DNA of 64,000 bases from Acidovorax sp. sif1233 (GTDB taxonomy: Bacteria > Pseudomonadota > Gammaproteobacteria > Burkholderiales > Burkholderiaceae_C). The position numbers and the translations under genes were made by a program. The notes below the pieces were generated by a model. That model saw only the letters and a list, made by a program, of their open reading frames with translations. It made no database searches and was not told the DNA's origin. Numbering within the stretch: the stretch's first letter is position 1; the number at the start of each line of letters is the position of its first letter. The stretch spans positions 186,001 through 250,000 of the forward strand of contig NZ_JAHUWZ010000006.1 in NCBI RefSeq assembly GCF_019218755.1. The letters run 5' to 3'. Positions 1 through 9,252 of the stretch are shown here, in pieces.

Positions 1-17
1 TGATGAAATGGGCCGAT

Positions 18-60
18 TGCGCTTGACTGGTAAGCGCTGGCAGCTATCAAATGCATAGTA
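18..60 (+). repeat. Family A intergenic repeat, copy 1
   Basis: A GCGCTT ... AAGCGCTGGCAGCTATCAAA unit lies just upstream of the first gene. The same core recurs at about nine other places in the window. The GCGCTT and AAGCGC parts can pair into a small stem. No coding potential is seen. Confidence 0.75.
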
Positions 61-79
61 TCTACAGAGGGGAATGATC

Positions 80-1135
80 ATGAGCAAATCACTGCGGCTG
101 TCTGAAAAATGGTTCCGCCGCGGCCTGTGGCTGGTGGCGCTGGTGTTTGCCAGCTTCCTCATCGGGCTGGGCGGCACCATCGTGGGCGATTTGCCCAAGG
201 TCGAGACGCCGCTGCGCGTGGATGACTTCCTGGACAAGCCGGCCGCCGAAAAGCTGCGCGCCCAGGTCAAGGACGCGCGCCAGGCCGAGCAGGACGCGCA
301 GACCGCGCTGGAGCAGGCGCAGCTGCAGCGAAGCAAGGCCCGCAGCGAAACGCAGGCCGCGCGCGAGACCTTCAACAACTGGCTCTCCACCCGCTCGGCC
401 ACCCAGCGCGCGGACCAGGACCCGGAGGTCATTGCGCGCACCCAGGCGCTCGATGTGCTCAAGCTCGCCGAGCGCAAGACCCAGCAGGCGGTGGAGCTGC
501 AGCAGCAGGCCGCGCTCGACGCGCGCCAGGCGGCGGCGGCCACGCAGGAGCGCCTGAACAGCATGGAAGCCGATGGCTACGTGAAGCTGGAGGCCGAGCG
601 CCGCAAGGTGGAGCTGCGCGTGTTCCTGTACCGCCTGGCGCTCACCCTGCCGCTGCTGGCCATCGCCGGCTGGCTGTTCGTGAAGAAGCGCAAGGGCACC
701 TACTGGCCGTTCGTGTGGGGCTTCATCTTCTTCGCGCTGTTCGCGTTCTTCGTGGAGCTGGTGCCCTACCTGCCCAGCTACGGCGGCTATGTGCGCTACG
801 TGGTGGGCATCGGCATCACGGCGCTGGTGGGGCGCTACGCCATCCTCGCGCTCAACCGCTACCTGGAGCGCCAGAAGCTGGCCGAAACCCTGCCCGACCA
901 GGAGCGCCGCAAGGAGCTGAGCTACGACGTGGCCCTGGCCCGCCTGGCCAAGAGCGTGTGCCCCGGCTGCGAGCGGCCCGTGGACTTGAAGAACGAGAAG
1001 ATCGACTTCTGCCCGCACTGCGGCATCGGCCTGTTCGACCACTGCGGCACCTGCACCACGCGCAAGAGCGCCTTCGCCCGCTTCTGCCATGCCTGCGGCA
1101 CGGGCGCGGGGGTGCGGCTGGCGCGGGATGACTGA
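80..1135 (+). CDS. Membrane protein with C-terminal double zinc ribbon
   Basis: Function is not known. The start at 80 is preferred over the in-frame ATG at 74 because GAGGGG ends seven bases before it. The protein has 351 residues. A transmembrane helix lies at about residues 15-34, an Ala/Gln/Glu/Arg-rich coiled coil at about 50-175, three further hydrophobic segments at about 180-255, and a cysteine-rich tail at about 295-345. The tail has CPGC, CPHC, CGTC and CHAC knuckles, enough for two zinc ribbons. Such tails usually mediate protein or nucleic acid contacts at the membrane. Family A repeat lies upstream, and the FAD oxidase starts 12 bases downstream, so the two may be co-transcribed. 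The product name is descriptive only. Confidence 0.85.
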   Translation: MSKSLRLSEKWFRRGLWLVALVFASFLIGLGGTIVGDLPKVETPLRVDDFLDKPAAEKLRAQVKDARQAEQDAQTALEQAQLQRSKARSETQAARETFNNWLSTRSATQRADQDPEVIARTQALDVLKLAERKTQQAVELQQQAALDARQAAAATQERLNSMEADGYVKLEAERRKVELRVFLYRLALTLPLLAIAGWLFVKKRKGTYWPFVWGFIFFALFAFFVELVPYLPSYGGYVRYVVGIGITALVGRYAILALNRYLERQKLAETLPDQERRKELSYDVALARLAKSVCPGCERPVDLKNEKIDFCPHCGIGLFDHCGTCTTRKSAFARFCHACGTGAGVRLARDD

Positions 1136-1147
1136 GCGGGTCCCCGC

Positions 1148-2575
1148 GTGACATCCATGGGGGGGCTGCGCCGCCGCGAGCTTCTGGGCGCGCTGGCCGC
1201 CGCCGGACTGGCGGGGGCCTGTGCGCCGCTGCCGGCCCACAGTGCGCCCGGGGCGCTGATCGAGAACGTGACCCGCCTGTACCCCGTGCGCGTGTCGCGG
1301 GTGGTGGTGCCCGCCAGCCTGCAGGACGTGGCGCAGGCCGTGCGCAACTGGCCCGGCGCGGTGGCCGTGGGCGGCGGGCGCTACAGCATGGGCGGCCAGG
1401 TCGGCGTGGAAGGCGGCCTGCACATCGACATGCGCGGCATGAATGCCCTGGTGTGGCTGGACACCGGGGCGCGCACGGTGCGCGTGCAGGCCGGCATGCG
1501 CTGGCGCGACCTGCAGGACCACCTGGATCCCCACGACCTGGCGGTGCGCACCATGCAGAGCTACTCGAACTTCACGGTGGGCGGTTCCGTGTCGGTGAAC
1601 GTGCATGGCCGCTATGTGGGGCACGGGCCCATCGGCGCGTCCGTGCGGGCCCTGCAGATCGTGCTGGCCAGCGGCGAGGTGCGCGAGGCCAGCCGCCAGC
1701 AGCACCCCGACCTGTTCCGTGCCGCGCTGGGCGGCTATGGCGGGCTGGGGGTGATCACCGAGGTGGAGCTGGACCTGGATGCCAACACCGCCATCGAGCG
1801 CACCGTGGCCCAGGTGGCGCTGGACGACTACCCCGGCTTCTTTGCCGCCAGGGTGGCCGCCAACGCGCGGGCCGTGATGCACAACGCCGACCTGCTGCCC
1901 CCCCGTTTCGACCGCGCCACCGCCGTGACCTGGGCCCGCACCGACAAGCCCGTGACCATGCCCGGGCGCCTGGTGCCGCGCGGCCAGCGGTATGACCTGG
2001 ACAAGAGCGTGATCTGGGCCATGACCGAACTGCCGGGCGGCCACCAGCTGCAGCACAAGGTGGTGCGCCCGGCGCTGCTGCGTGGCCAGCCGGTGGTGTG
2101 GCGCAACCACGAGGCCAGCCTGGATGCCGCCTCGCTGGAGCCCGCGAGCCGCGCACAGTCCACCTACGTGCTGCAGGAGTACTTTGTGCCCGTGGCCCGG
2201 TTCGCCGCTTTCACGCGGGGCTTGGCCCGCATCCTGCAGCAGCATGGGGCGCAGGTGCTCAACATCTCGGTGCGCCATGCGCCGCCCGACCCCGATGCCA
2301 TCATGGCCTGGGCGCGCGAGGAGGTGTTTTCGTGGGTGCTGTACTACAAGCAGGGCACCCGCCCCGAGGCCTGTGCCGAAGTGGCTCTGTGGACGCGTGC
2401 GCTGATCGACCTGGCCCTGCAGCATGGCGGCACCTACTACCTGCCCTACCAGCGCCATGCCACGCGGGCGCAGTTCGCGGCGGCCTACCCGCAGGCGGAC
2501 CGGTTTCGCGCGGCCAAGGCCGTCTGGGACCCCGCGGGGCGGATGACCAACATGCTCTGGGCGCAGTATCTGTAG
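1148..2575 (+). CDS. Exported FAD-linked oxidase (BBE/ALO-type)
   Basis: This is an FAD-dependent oxidase of the PCMH fold (FAD_binding_4 type). The N-terminus has RRRELLG followed by a short hydrophobic stretch and AGAC, which looks like a Tat signal combined with a lipobox. If real, the enzyme would be an exported lipoprotein. The FAD-binding domain covers about residues 40-220, with GGGRYSMGG near residue 78 and the conserved VGGSVSVNVHGR segment near 140. The C-terminal half ends in WDPAGRMTNMLW, a conserved closing motif of aldonolactone-oxidase-like proteins. GTG at 1148 is the longest start and ATG at 1157 is an equal alternative. The substrate cannot be read from the sequence. A sugar acid or lactone is the family precedent. 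Confidence 0.85.
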   Translation: MTSMGGLRRRELLGALAAAGLAGACAPLPAHSAPGALIENVTRLYPVRVSRVVVPASLQDVAQAVRNWPGAVAVGGGRYSMGGQVGVEGGLHIDMRGMNALVWLDTGARTVRVQAGMRWRDLQDHLDPHDLAVRTMQSYSNFTVGGSVSVNVHGRYVGHGPIGASVRALQIVLASGEVREASRQQHPDLFRAALGGYGGLGVITEVELDLDANTAIERTVAQVALDDYPGFFAARVAANARAVMHNADLLPPRFDRATAVTWARTDKPVTMPGRLVPRGQRYDLDKSVIWAMTELPGGHQLQHKVVRPALLRGQPVVWRNHEASLDAASLEPASRAQSTYVLQEYFVPVARFAAFTRGLARILQQHGAQVLNISVRHAPPDPDAIMAWAREEVFSWVLYYKQGTRPEACAEVALWTRALIDLALQHGGTYYLPYQRHATRAQFAAAYPQADRFRAAKAVWDPAGRMTNMLWAQYL

Positions 2576-2602
2576 AGGGACGCCGCGGGCCGGCGCGGGG
2601 GG

Positions 2603-4018
2603 CTACCCCATCATCACCCGGTTGCGCCCCTGCGCCTTGGCGCGGTAGAGCGCCGCGTCGGCCGCGAGCAGCAGCATGTCCATGTCGGCATCGCCGCCCA
2701 GCGTGGCGCTGTGCACCAGGCCGATGCTGATGGTGGCATGCCGTGGAACGCCCCCGGCGGCGCCAAAGGTCTGCTGCTCCACCACCTTGCGCAGGCGCTC
2801 TGCGATCGCGTGCGCCTCGGCGGGCGAGGCATCGGGCAGCACCACCGCGAATTCCTCGCCGCCCAGGCGGCCCAGCACGTCCTGGGGGCGCAGCGCGCCG
2901 GCCATGGCCTGGGCGAGGCCGACGAGGAGCTGGTCGCCCGCGCCGTGGCCCAGCTGGTCGTTGACCTGCTTGAAATGGTCCACGTCCACCATCAGCACGG
3001 CCAGGCCGGCGGATTCGCGCTGGTAGCGCGCGACCAGGCGCTCGCCCTGCTGCAGGAACGCGCGGCGCGCGAGCACGCCGGTCAGGTCGTCGTGCCGCAC
3101 GGCGTGGTCCAGGCGGCGCAGGGCCTCGGCGCGCGCGGCGCTGGCGCAGGCCACGGCCAGCGGCCCCAGCGCCAGCAGCGTGACGCCCACGCGCAGCGAG
3201 AACACGTCGCTGGCATGCGCGGGCGTGAAGTTGAGCACGCCCGTGGCCACCCCGGCCATGGTCCACAGGCACACCACCAGCGACAGCAGGCTGGACGTGA
3301 ACGGGCTGTAGCTGAGCGCGCACCACAGCAGCCCCGGCACCACGAAGGCCAGCATGCCGGGCCCGCCGACCACGGTGCGGATGCCCTCGGCCAGCAGCAG
3401 CGAGCTCACGGGGGCCACGCGCCAGAACAGCGATGCGCCCGGCAGGCCCTGCGGGGCGTTCATGGCGGGCGGCGGGTCGTCGGCGCGGGGCGCGGCCAGC
3501 ACCACCGGCACGATGAGCATGTAGTTCATGAGTTCGGTGCTGAACCACAGGGACAGCAGGTCGGTCCAGGGGGTATCGAAGTACACCGGCGCGGCGCCGC
3601 AGCCCGCCAGGGCCCCCACGGTGCTGGCGACCAGCGCCGCCACCAGCAGGTACAGCGCCGACACCGTGCGCTGCAGGCGCCGGATGCGTTCGTCCAGGCG
3701 GCGCAGCACCAGCCAGCCCGCCGTGGCGCCCAGCATGTTGGCCCCGTTGAGCCACAGTGCCATGGACCAGTCGCTGCCCGTGGCCAGGTCCGCCGCCAGG
3801 TAGCCCACGGCGGCCGCCACCCAGGCCGGCGGCCGCGCGAGCCGGGGGTAGCGGACCAGCAGTCCCAGCAGCAGCGCATTGGCGGGCCAGAACGCCGACA
3901 GGAAGCCGATGGGCCGCGCAAAGATGCCCACCAGGCAGGCGGCGAAGATCAGCAGGGCCAGCCCCAGCCAGGCCAGGGGCGGCGGAAGCGGTCGCAGGAG
4001 CGCGAAAGGGCGGTACAT
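2603..4018 (-). CDS. MASE1-GGDEF diguanylate cyclase
   Basis: It makes cyclic di-GMP from two GTP. The 471-residue protein begins with eight or so hydrophobic segments of MASE1 type (about residues 1-290, with FWPANALLLGLL as a recognisable motif), which sense an unknown signal at the inner membrane. The C-terminal GGDEF domain has the intact active site RLGGEEF. An RxxD product-inhibition site (RPQD) lies five residues upstream of GGEEF. The conserved DHFKQVND substrate-binding segment is also present. Start at 4018 (MYRPF) is chosen because the upstream extension is proline-rich and out of family. A second GGDEF gene lies at 4799-5941. Confidence 0.9.
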   Translation of the reverse strand: MYRPFALLRPLPPPLAWLGLALLIFAACLVGIFARPIGFLSAFWPANALLLGLLVRYPRLARPPAWVAAAVGYLAADLATGSDWSMALWLNGANMLGATAGWLVLRRLDERIRRLQRTVSALYLLVAALVASTVGALAGCGAAPVYFDTPWTDLLSLWFSTELMNYMLIVPVVLAAPRADDPPPAMNAPQGLPGASLFWRVAPVSSLLLAEGIRTVVGGPGMLAFVVPGLLWCALSYSPFTSSLLSLVVCLWTMAGVATGVLNFTPAHASDVFSLRVGVTLLALGPLAVACASAARAEALRRLDHAVRHDDLTGVLARRAFLQQGERLVARYQRESAGLAVLMVDVDHFKQVNDQLGHGAGDQLLVGLAQAMAGALRPQDVLGRLGGEEFAVVLPDASPAEAHAIAERLRKVVEQQTFGAAGGVPRHATISIGLVHSATLGGDADMDMLLLAADAALYRAKAQGRNRVMMG

Positions 4019-4163
4019 GGGTGGATGGCGGTGGATCGGCGGGAGGGCGGGGGCGGCGGTGGGCGGGGGTGCCCCCGATTGTCCCCGGGCCGGGCGTGGT
4101 GGGGGGCTCGCCCGGCACCCCCGGGACACCGTTGTTGACGATTTCAAACGCCCGCCGCGAGGG

Positions 4164-4733
4164 TCAGGGGGGGCCTGCCAGCAGCAGCGCCACCAGTTCG
4201 CCCGTGCTGCTGGCGCCCAGCTTGCGCATGAGCCGGGCGCGGTGGGCGTCCACGGTGCGGTGGCTGATGTCCAGGTGGCGCCCGATCTGCTTGCTGGTGG
4301 CGCCCGTGACGATGTGCTGCGCGATCTCGCGCTCGCGCACGGTCAGCGGCGTGCTGACGGGGCGGCGGTGCGAGATGTCCTCGAACATCCACACGGCGCG
4401 CGCGAACGGGTCGGCCCGGTCGAGCGCGCGGCCCGCCACGTGGCACCAGAACAGCGACCCGTCGCGCCGCCGCATGATGCGCTCGTCGCTGTAGCCGCCC
4501 GTGTCGCGCATGGCCTTCAGGCCCCGGTGGCCGGTGTGCGTGAACTCGTCGAACGACGGGTACAGCGGCGCCAGCGGCTGGCCCAGCAGCTCGGCCTGGG
4601 CATGGCCGAACATGTGGGCGAAGGCATCGTTGCACAGCTCGATGGCGCGGTCGCGTGTCACGCACATGCCCACGGGCGCGAGGTGAAAGGCCAGTGCGAG
4701 CGCCTCGTTCGGAACGGCAGGGGGTGCGGGCAT
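4164..4733 (-). CDS. PAS-LuxR transcriptional regulator
   Basis: A 189-residue regulator. Residues about 12-120 form a PAS domain (LAPVGMCVTRDRAIELCNDA at its start, DGSLFWCHV near its end). Residues about 125-185 form a LuxR/NarL helix-turn-helix with LTVREREIAQHI and SKQIGRHLDISHRTVDAHRA. There is no receiver domain, so control is probably through a ligand or redox state of the PAS domain. The gene sits between two diguanylate cyclase genes on the same strand, which suggests, without proof, that it acts in the same signalling context. The start at 4733 is the first Met before the PAS fold. Confidence 0.85.
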   Translation of the reverse strand: MPAPPAVPNEALALAFHLAPVGMCVTRDRAIELCNDAFAHMFGHAQAELLGQPLAPLYPSFDEFTHTGHRGLKAMRDTGGYSDERIMRRRDGSLFWCHVAGRALDRADPFARAVWMFEDISHRRPVSTPLTVREREIAQHIVTGATSKQIGRHLDISHRTVDAHRARLMRKLGASSTGELVALLLAGPP

Positions 4734-4798
4734 GGGGTGGCATTCTGCAGCAACCGCCCCCTGGCGCGGTGTGTCCGCTCCCGGCCGGGAGGGGCGGC

Positions 4799-5941
4799 TC
4801 AGGCCGGGCGCTCGTGCACCACCGCCACGCGGTTGCGGCCCGCGCTCTTGGCGTCGTACAGCGCGTGGTCGGCCGCGCTCAGCCAGTCGGCCCAGGTTCC
4901 GCCGGCGCGGGCCACGCAGGCCAGGCCGATGCTCACGCTGACGGGGATGTCCTCGCCATTCTCGGTCAGCCGGATCTGCGCCACGGCCGTGCACAGGCGC
5001 TGGGCGATGGTGGTGGCGTCGCCCGCCGAGACATCGGGCAGGTAAACCAGGAATTCCTCGCCGCCCATGCGCGCGAGCAGGTCGGAGTCGCGCAGCTGGC
5101 GGCGCAGGCATTCGGCGAAGGCGACCAGCACGCGGTCGCCCGCCGCGTGGCCGAAGCGGTCGTTGATGCGCTTGAAGTGGTCCAGGTCGAGCTGCGCGAT
5201 GGCGCTGCCCACCGGCAGCTGCGCGGGCAGCCGGGACATGACCCAGTGGCGGTTGCCCACGCCCGTGAGCGCGTCCGTCTGCGCCATCCGCTCCAGGCGC
5301 GCCTCGGCCCGTTCGCTGGAGAGCGACGAGACCATGAGGGCGATGCCGAAGTGGCAGAACATCTGCACGTAGAAGGCCCGGGCGAAACCGGTGGAGCTGG
5401 CGTTCTCGGTGGCGATGTAGAACAGGCGCAGCGCGAAGATGAAGGCGCTGACCAGCAGGAACCCCGCCAGGAGGGCCCGTGATGGCAGGGGCTCGGCGCG
5501 GCGGTCGCGCCATATTTCATGGGCCGAGCCCACCAGGGCTGCGGTGGCCGTCACGTGGAAGGCACCGGCCCGCAGGAGGTTGTCCAGCGGAAACTGTGTG
5601 GCGATGCCCGCCACCAGCCAGCCCGCGGGCACCAGGGCGAGCCAGCCCATCGGGATGCGCCTGCGCCCGCTCAGCGCCCGGACGCCCGCCCAGAAGAGGC
5701 AATAGCCGACCGTGCCGAGCAGCAGGCTGCCGTGTGTCCAGAGCCAGTCCGGCAGGATGAGGTACTCGCCCCGGCCCGCCAGTTCGGCGCCGATGGCCAG
5801 CAGCAGGTACGCCCCGGCCAGCGGCCGCAGCCCCTGGGGCCGGCAGGAATGCCGGCTGACGTGAAAGATGCTCAGGGCCCCGGCCACCAGGGCGGTCTTG
5901 TAGAGCAGGAGTACGGTGGGGAGGTCAAGCTGTATGCCCAT
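4799..5941 (-). CDS. Membrane-anchored GGDEF diguanylate cyclase
   Basis: A 380-residue protein with about six hydrophobic segments in residues 1-200 (7TM-like, no named sensor recognised) and a C-terminal GGDEF domain. The domain has TDALTGVGNRH at its start, LDHFKRINDRFGHAAGD, and the active site MGGEEF. RDSD lies five residues upstream of GGEEF and fits the RxxD inhibitory site, so the enzyme is expected to be active and product-inhibited. It acts at the inner membrane. It is on the same strand as the PAS-LuxR gene downstream (66 bases away). Start at 5941 gives MGIQLD directly before the first membrane helix. Confidence 0.88.
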   Translation of the reverse strand: MGIQLDLPTVLLLYKTALVAGALSIFHVSRHSCRPQGLRPLAGAYLLLAIGAELAGRGEYLILPDWLWTHGSLLLGTVGYCLFWAGVRALSGRRRIPMGWLALVPAGWLVAGIATQFPLDNLLRAGAFHVTATAALVGSAHEIWRDRRAEPLPSRALLAGFLLVSAFIFALRLFYIATENASSTGFARAFYVQMFCHFGIALMVSSLSSERAEARLERMAQTDALTGVGNRHWVMSRLPAQLPVGSAIAQLDLDHFKRINDRFGHAAGDRVLVAFAECLRRQLRDSDLLARMGGEEFLVYLPDVSAGDATTIAQRLCTAVAQIRLTENGEDIPVSVSIGLACVARAGGTWADWLSAADHALYDAKSAGRNRVAVVHERPA

Positions 5942-6021
5942 GTCGCGGTGCAATGGCGGGTTGGTGGCGGTCCCAGGCGGGGACCGTGGTCTGTGGTTCG
6001 TGGTCGCGATGGGGGAGGCGC

Positions 6022-6489
6022 TCAGCGGCGGCGCCAGCGCAGCCGCCACTGCCGCCGGATGACCCGCGCCACGCGCCAGGCCCATGACGCGCGGGCGCGC
6101 TCCAGCACGGCGTGCTTGATGCCCATCCAGCGGGCATGGGTCCAGGCGAACCAGCGCAGCTGCATCAGCGCGGCCTGGGTGAGGCTGTACAGCCGGGCCA
6201 CCACGGCGGTGCCCACCACCTTGGCGATCACGATCACGGTCATGCCCAGCACCACGTGCCCCCGGCCCACCGCCCACAGGGCCAGCAGCTTCACGGGCAG
6301 CAGCAGCGCCGTGGGCAGCAGGAACACGGCCACCGCCGCCCAGGGCGGCAGGGCGCGCACGCAGCCTTCGATCCAGCGCAGGCCGGGCCAGCGGCCGATG
6401 CGTGCCAGCAACTGCTGCAGCGGTACCCAGCCCCATTCCTCGAACAGGATCAGCAGGGCCAGCAGCCCGCTGCCCAGGCCGGTCAGCAT
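6022..6489 (-). CDS. Small basic membrane protein, function unknown
   Basis: A 155-residue protein with a hydrophobic N-terminal helix (residues about 2-16) and two more at about 48-64 and 66-95. A strongly basic tail ends in RRQWRLRWRRR. Third codon positions are heavily G/C and no other frame reads as well. Proteins of this layout are common as unnamed transmembrane proteins in Burkholderiales. It follows tgt on the same strand, separated by about 109 bases that contain a family A repeat. No catalytic motif is seen. Confidence 0.75.
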   Translation of the reverse strand: MLTGLGSGLLALLILFEEWGWVPLQQLLARIGRWPGLRWIEGCVRALPPWAAVAVFLLPTALLLPVKLLALWAVGRGHVVLGMTVIVIAKVVGTAVVARLYSLTQAALMQLRWFAWTHARWMGIKHAVLERARASWAWRVARVIRRQWRLRWRRR

Positions 6490-6542
6490 GCGCGCGGGCC
6501 AGCGCAGCAGTTGGTGCAGGATTCTTGGAATGATTTGGGCCT

Positions 6543-6590
6543 CTGGCGCTTGTCTATCCAGCGCGAATAGCTATTGTTTTTATAGCTTCC
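6543..6590 (-). repeat. Family A intergenic repeat, copy 2
   Basis: Core CTGGCGCTTG ... AATAGCTATTG ... TATAGC between tgt and the small membrane protein gene. It aligns without gaps to the segment inside priA at 19571-19617, with 36 of 48 bases identical by hand count. Confidence 0.75.
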
Positions 6591-6598
6591 GATCGTGG

Positions 6599-7876
<1,278 letters not shown>

Positions 7877-7903
7877 CTACCAGCCCATCACAAGGAGAAC
7901 AAC

Positions 7904-8383
7904 ATGCTCAAGATCCTCATCGCCGTGGATGGCTCGGAACTCTCCCTGGACGGCGTGCACCATGCGCTGGCGCTCCTGGGCCAGGGCCTGAAGGCCAGCG
8001 TGGTCCTGGCCAACGTCCAGGAACCCGCCACGCTGTACGAACTGGTGACCACGCGTGACCCCGACCTGATCGCCGCCGCCAGCCTGGAGGCCGGCCAGCA
8101 CCTCATGGCGTCCGCGCGGGCGCTGCTCGACGCGGCGGGCGTGGCCTACGAGACCGACGTGGGCGTGGGCGACGTGGCCCACACGCTGGTGGACATGATC
8201 GAGCGCTCGGGCTGCGACATGGTCATCATCGGTGCCAAGGGGCAGGGCGCCATCACCAGCGCGCTGCTGGGCTCGGTCTCGCAGGAGGTGGCGCACGCGA
8301 GCCCGGTGCCGGTGACCATCGTCAAGCATGCCGAGGTGCTGGAAGCGCTGGAAAGCGACGTGGCCGAAGACACCGAGGCCTGA
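7904..8383 (+). CDS. Universal stress protein (UspA family)
   Basis: A 159-residue single-domain USP. It starts MLKILIAVDGS with the first beta strand and the nucleotide-contacting Asp. It ends with the ATP-binding signature GAKGQGAITSALLGSVSQEV (G-2x-G-9x-G-S type) followed by PVTIVKHAE. This suggests an ATP-binding subtype. AAGGAGAAC just before the ATG at 7904 is a strong ribosome site. The gene stands alone. Its 3' end faces the convergent gene at 8480. Confidence 0.92.
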   Translation: MLKILIAVDGSELSLDGVHHALALLGQGLKASVVLANVQEPATLYELVTTRDPDLIAAASLEAGQHLMASARALLDAAGVAYETDVGVGDVAHTLVDMIERSGCDMVIIGAKGQGAITSALLGSVSQEVAHASPVPVTIVKHAEVLEALESDVAEDTEA

Positions 8384-8411
8384 GAACCTGTTCAAGAACT
8401 TTTCGGGGGGG

Positions 8412-8445
8412 GCCAGAAAATAAAAGGGCCGCTGTGCGCGGCCCT
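8412..8445 (-). terminator. Intrinsic terminator for the 8480-8869 gene
   Basis: On the minus strand, AGGGCCGC pairs with GCGGCCCT (8425-8445) across a five-base loop. The next bases are TTTTATTTTC. A GC-rich stem followed by a U-run is the classical layout. Confidence 0.75.
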
Positions 8446-8479
8446 GGCGGGGATCTTCGGAGGACGGGTGCCCGGCGTG

Positions 8480-8869
8480 TCAGGCCGCCTTGCGAAACGG
8501 TTCGGCCGCGGGCCGCTGCAGCTTGCCGTGGGGCAGGGTGGCCAGGCGCGAGAACATGCGGCGCACGTAGCCGCGCACCCACAGGCATTTGTTGAGCTCG
8601 TCCACGGGCAGCGGGCCCGACACCACCACGATGTCGTTGGCCACGTCCTGGGCTCCTGCGGCCCGCAGGCGGCGGCGCGTGTTGTTGGCCCAGGACTGGA
8701 TGCGCGTGGGGCTGCCGTGCTGGTGCACCTCGCCCGTGTGCGCATCGAATGCAATCGCCACGGTGTCGGTTTTCAGCTTGAACCTGCGCTCACCCGTCAC
8801 GGCGCTGGGCGCCTCGCGCATGTCGTAGAGGTAGTAGCTGCCTGCCTTGAGCTGGTATTGCATGTCCAT
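8480..8869 (-). CDS. Conserved hypothetical protein
   Basis: A 129-residue soluble basic protein with no domain I recognise. It begins MDMQYQLKAGSYYLYDMREAP, has a middle part that names DAHTGEVHQHG, and ends in a basic region with GYVRRMFSRLATLPHGK. No signal peptide or membrane helix is present. Start at 8869 is chosen because AGAGGAA lies seven bases upstream. The in-frame ATG at 8893 lacks such a site. It is convergent with the stress protein gene and has its own terminator at 8412-8445. Confidence 0.7.
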   Translation of the reverse strand: MDMQYQLKAGSYYLYDMREAPSAVTGERRFKLKTDTVAIAFDAHTGEVHQHGSPTRIQSWANNTRRRLRAAGAQDVANDIVVVSGPLPVDELNKCLWVRGYVRRMFSRLATLPHGKLQRPAAEPFRKAA

Positions 8870-9252
8870 GGGTGTGTTCCTCTCTGTCGGCATTGTCGAG
8901 GGCGCACGGTGCGGGCAATGGCAGGTAAAACGGTGGGAAAGGGGCTCTTATCGGGAGCCGTTCGCCAGGGCCGCGCTGGTTTCTGTGCGCGTGCCATTGT
9001 GGCGGCGCCCCGGCGCCAGCGCGCGAAACTTGAGGGCGATGTCGTAACGAGTTGTGAGTGGGGTGTTTGGAGCGTCTGGGCTTTGGTTGCGCCCGGCCGT
9101 TGCGTTGCCCAAGGCGTATGCGACTGGCGCGGCCCACGCCAGAGCCGCCAAGCAAGGGCCGCCCCGCAGCGAGGGCTGCGTCCCTCTGCCCGCGCAGCGC
9201 AGCGCAGCGAGAGCGGGGGGACGGCGCACAGCGCCTCAGGGGGATGTCCCTG
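8870..9252. other. Intergenic stretch with no gene seen
   Basis: About 380 bases between two minus-strand genes. It holds the promoter side of the 8480-8869 gene, a GGCTC ... GAGCC hairpin near 8943-8960, and from about 9150 a family B element at the 3' side of pldA. Short open frames here have no ribosome site or protein-like composition. Confidence 0.6.
9150..9245 (+). repeat. Family B 3'-end element, copy 1 (divergent)
   Basis: A GC-rich stretch ending GCGCCTCAGGGGGA, eight bases from the pldA stop codon. It is the most divergent family B copy, with an expanded GCGCAGCGCAGC run. The CTCAGGGGG end faces the gene, as in all other copies. Confidence 0.55.

Noticed and set aside
18..60. Family A repeats as a CRISPR array
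   Set aside because: Copies are scattered over 60 kb singly and have no regular spacers or cas genes.
89..2458. Long minus-strand open frame of 789 codons opposite the zinc-ribbon and FAD oxidase genes
   Set aside because: Composition is His/Gly/Gln-rich as expected of the antisense of high-GC genes, with no motif and no ribosome site. Both plus-strand genes explain the region.
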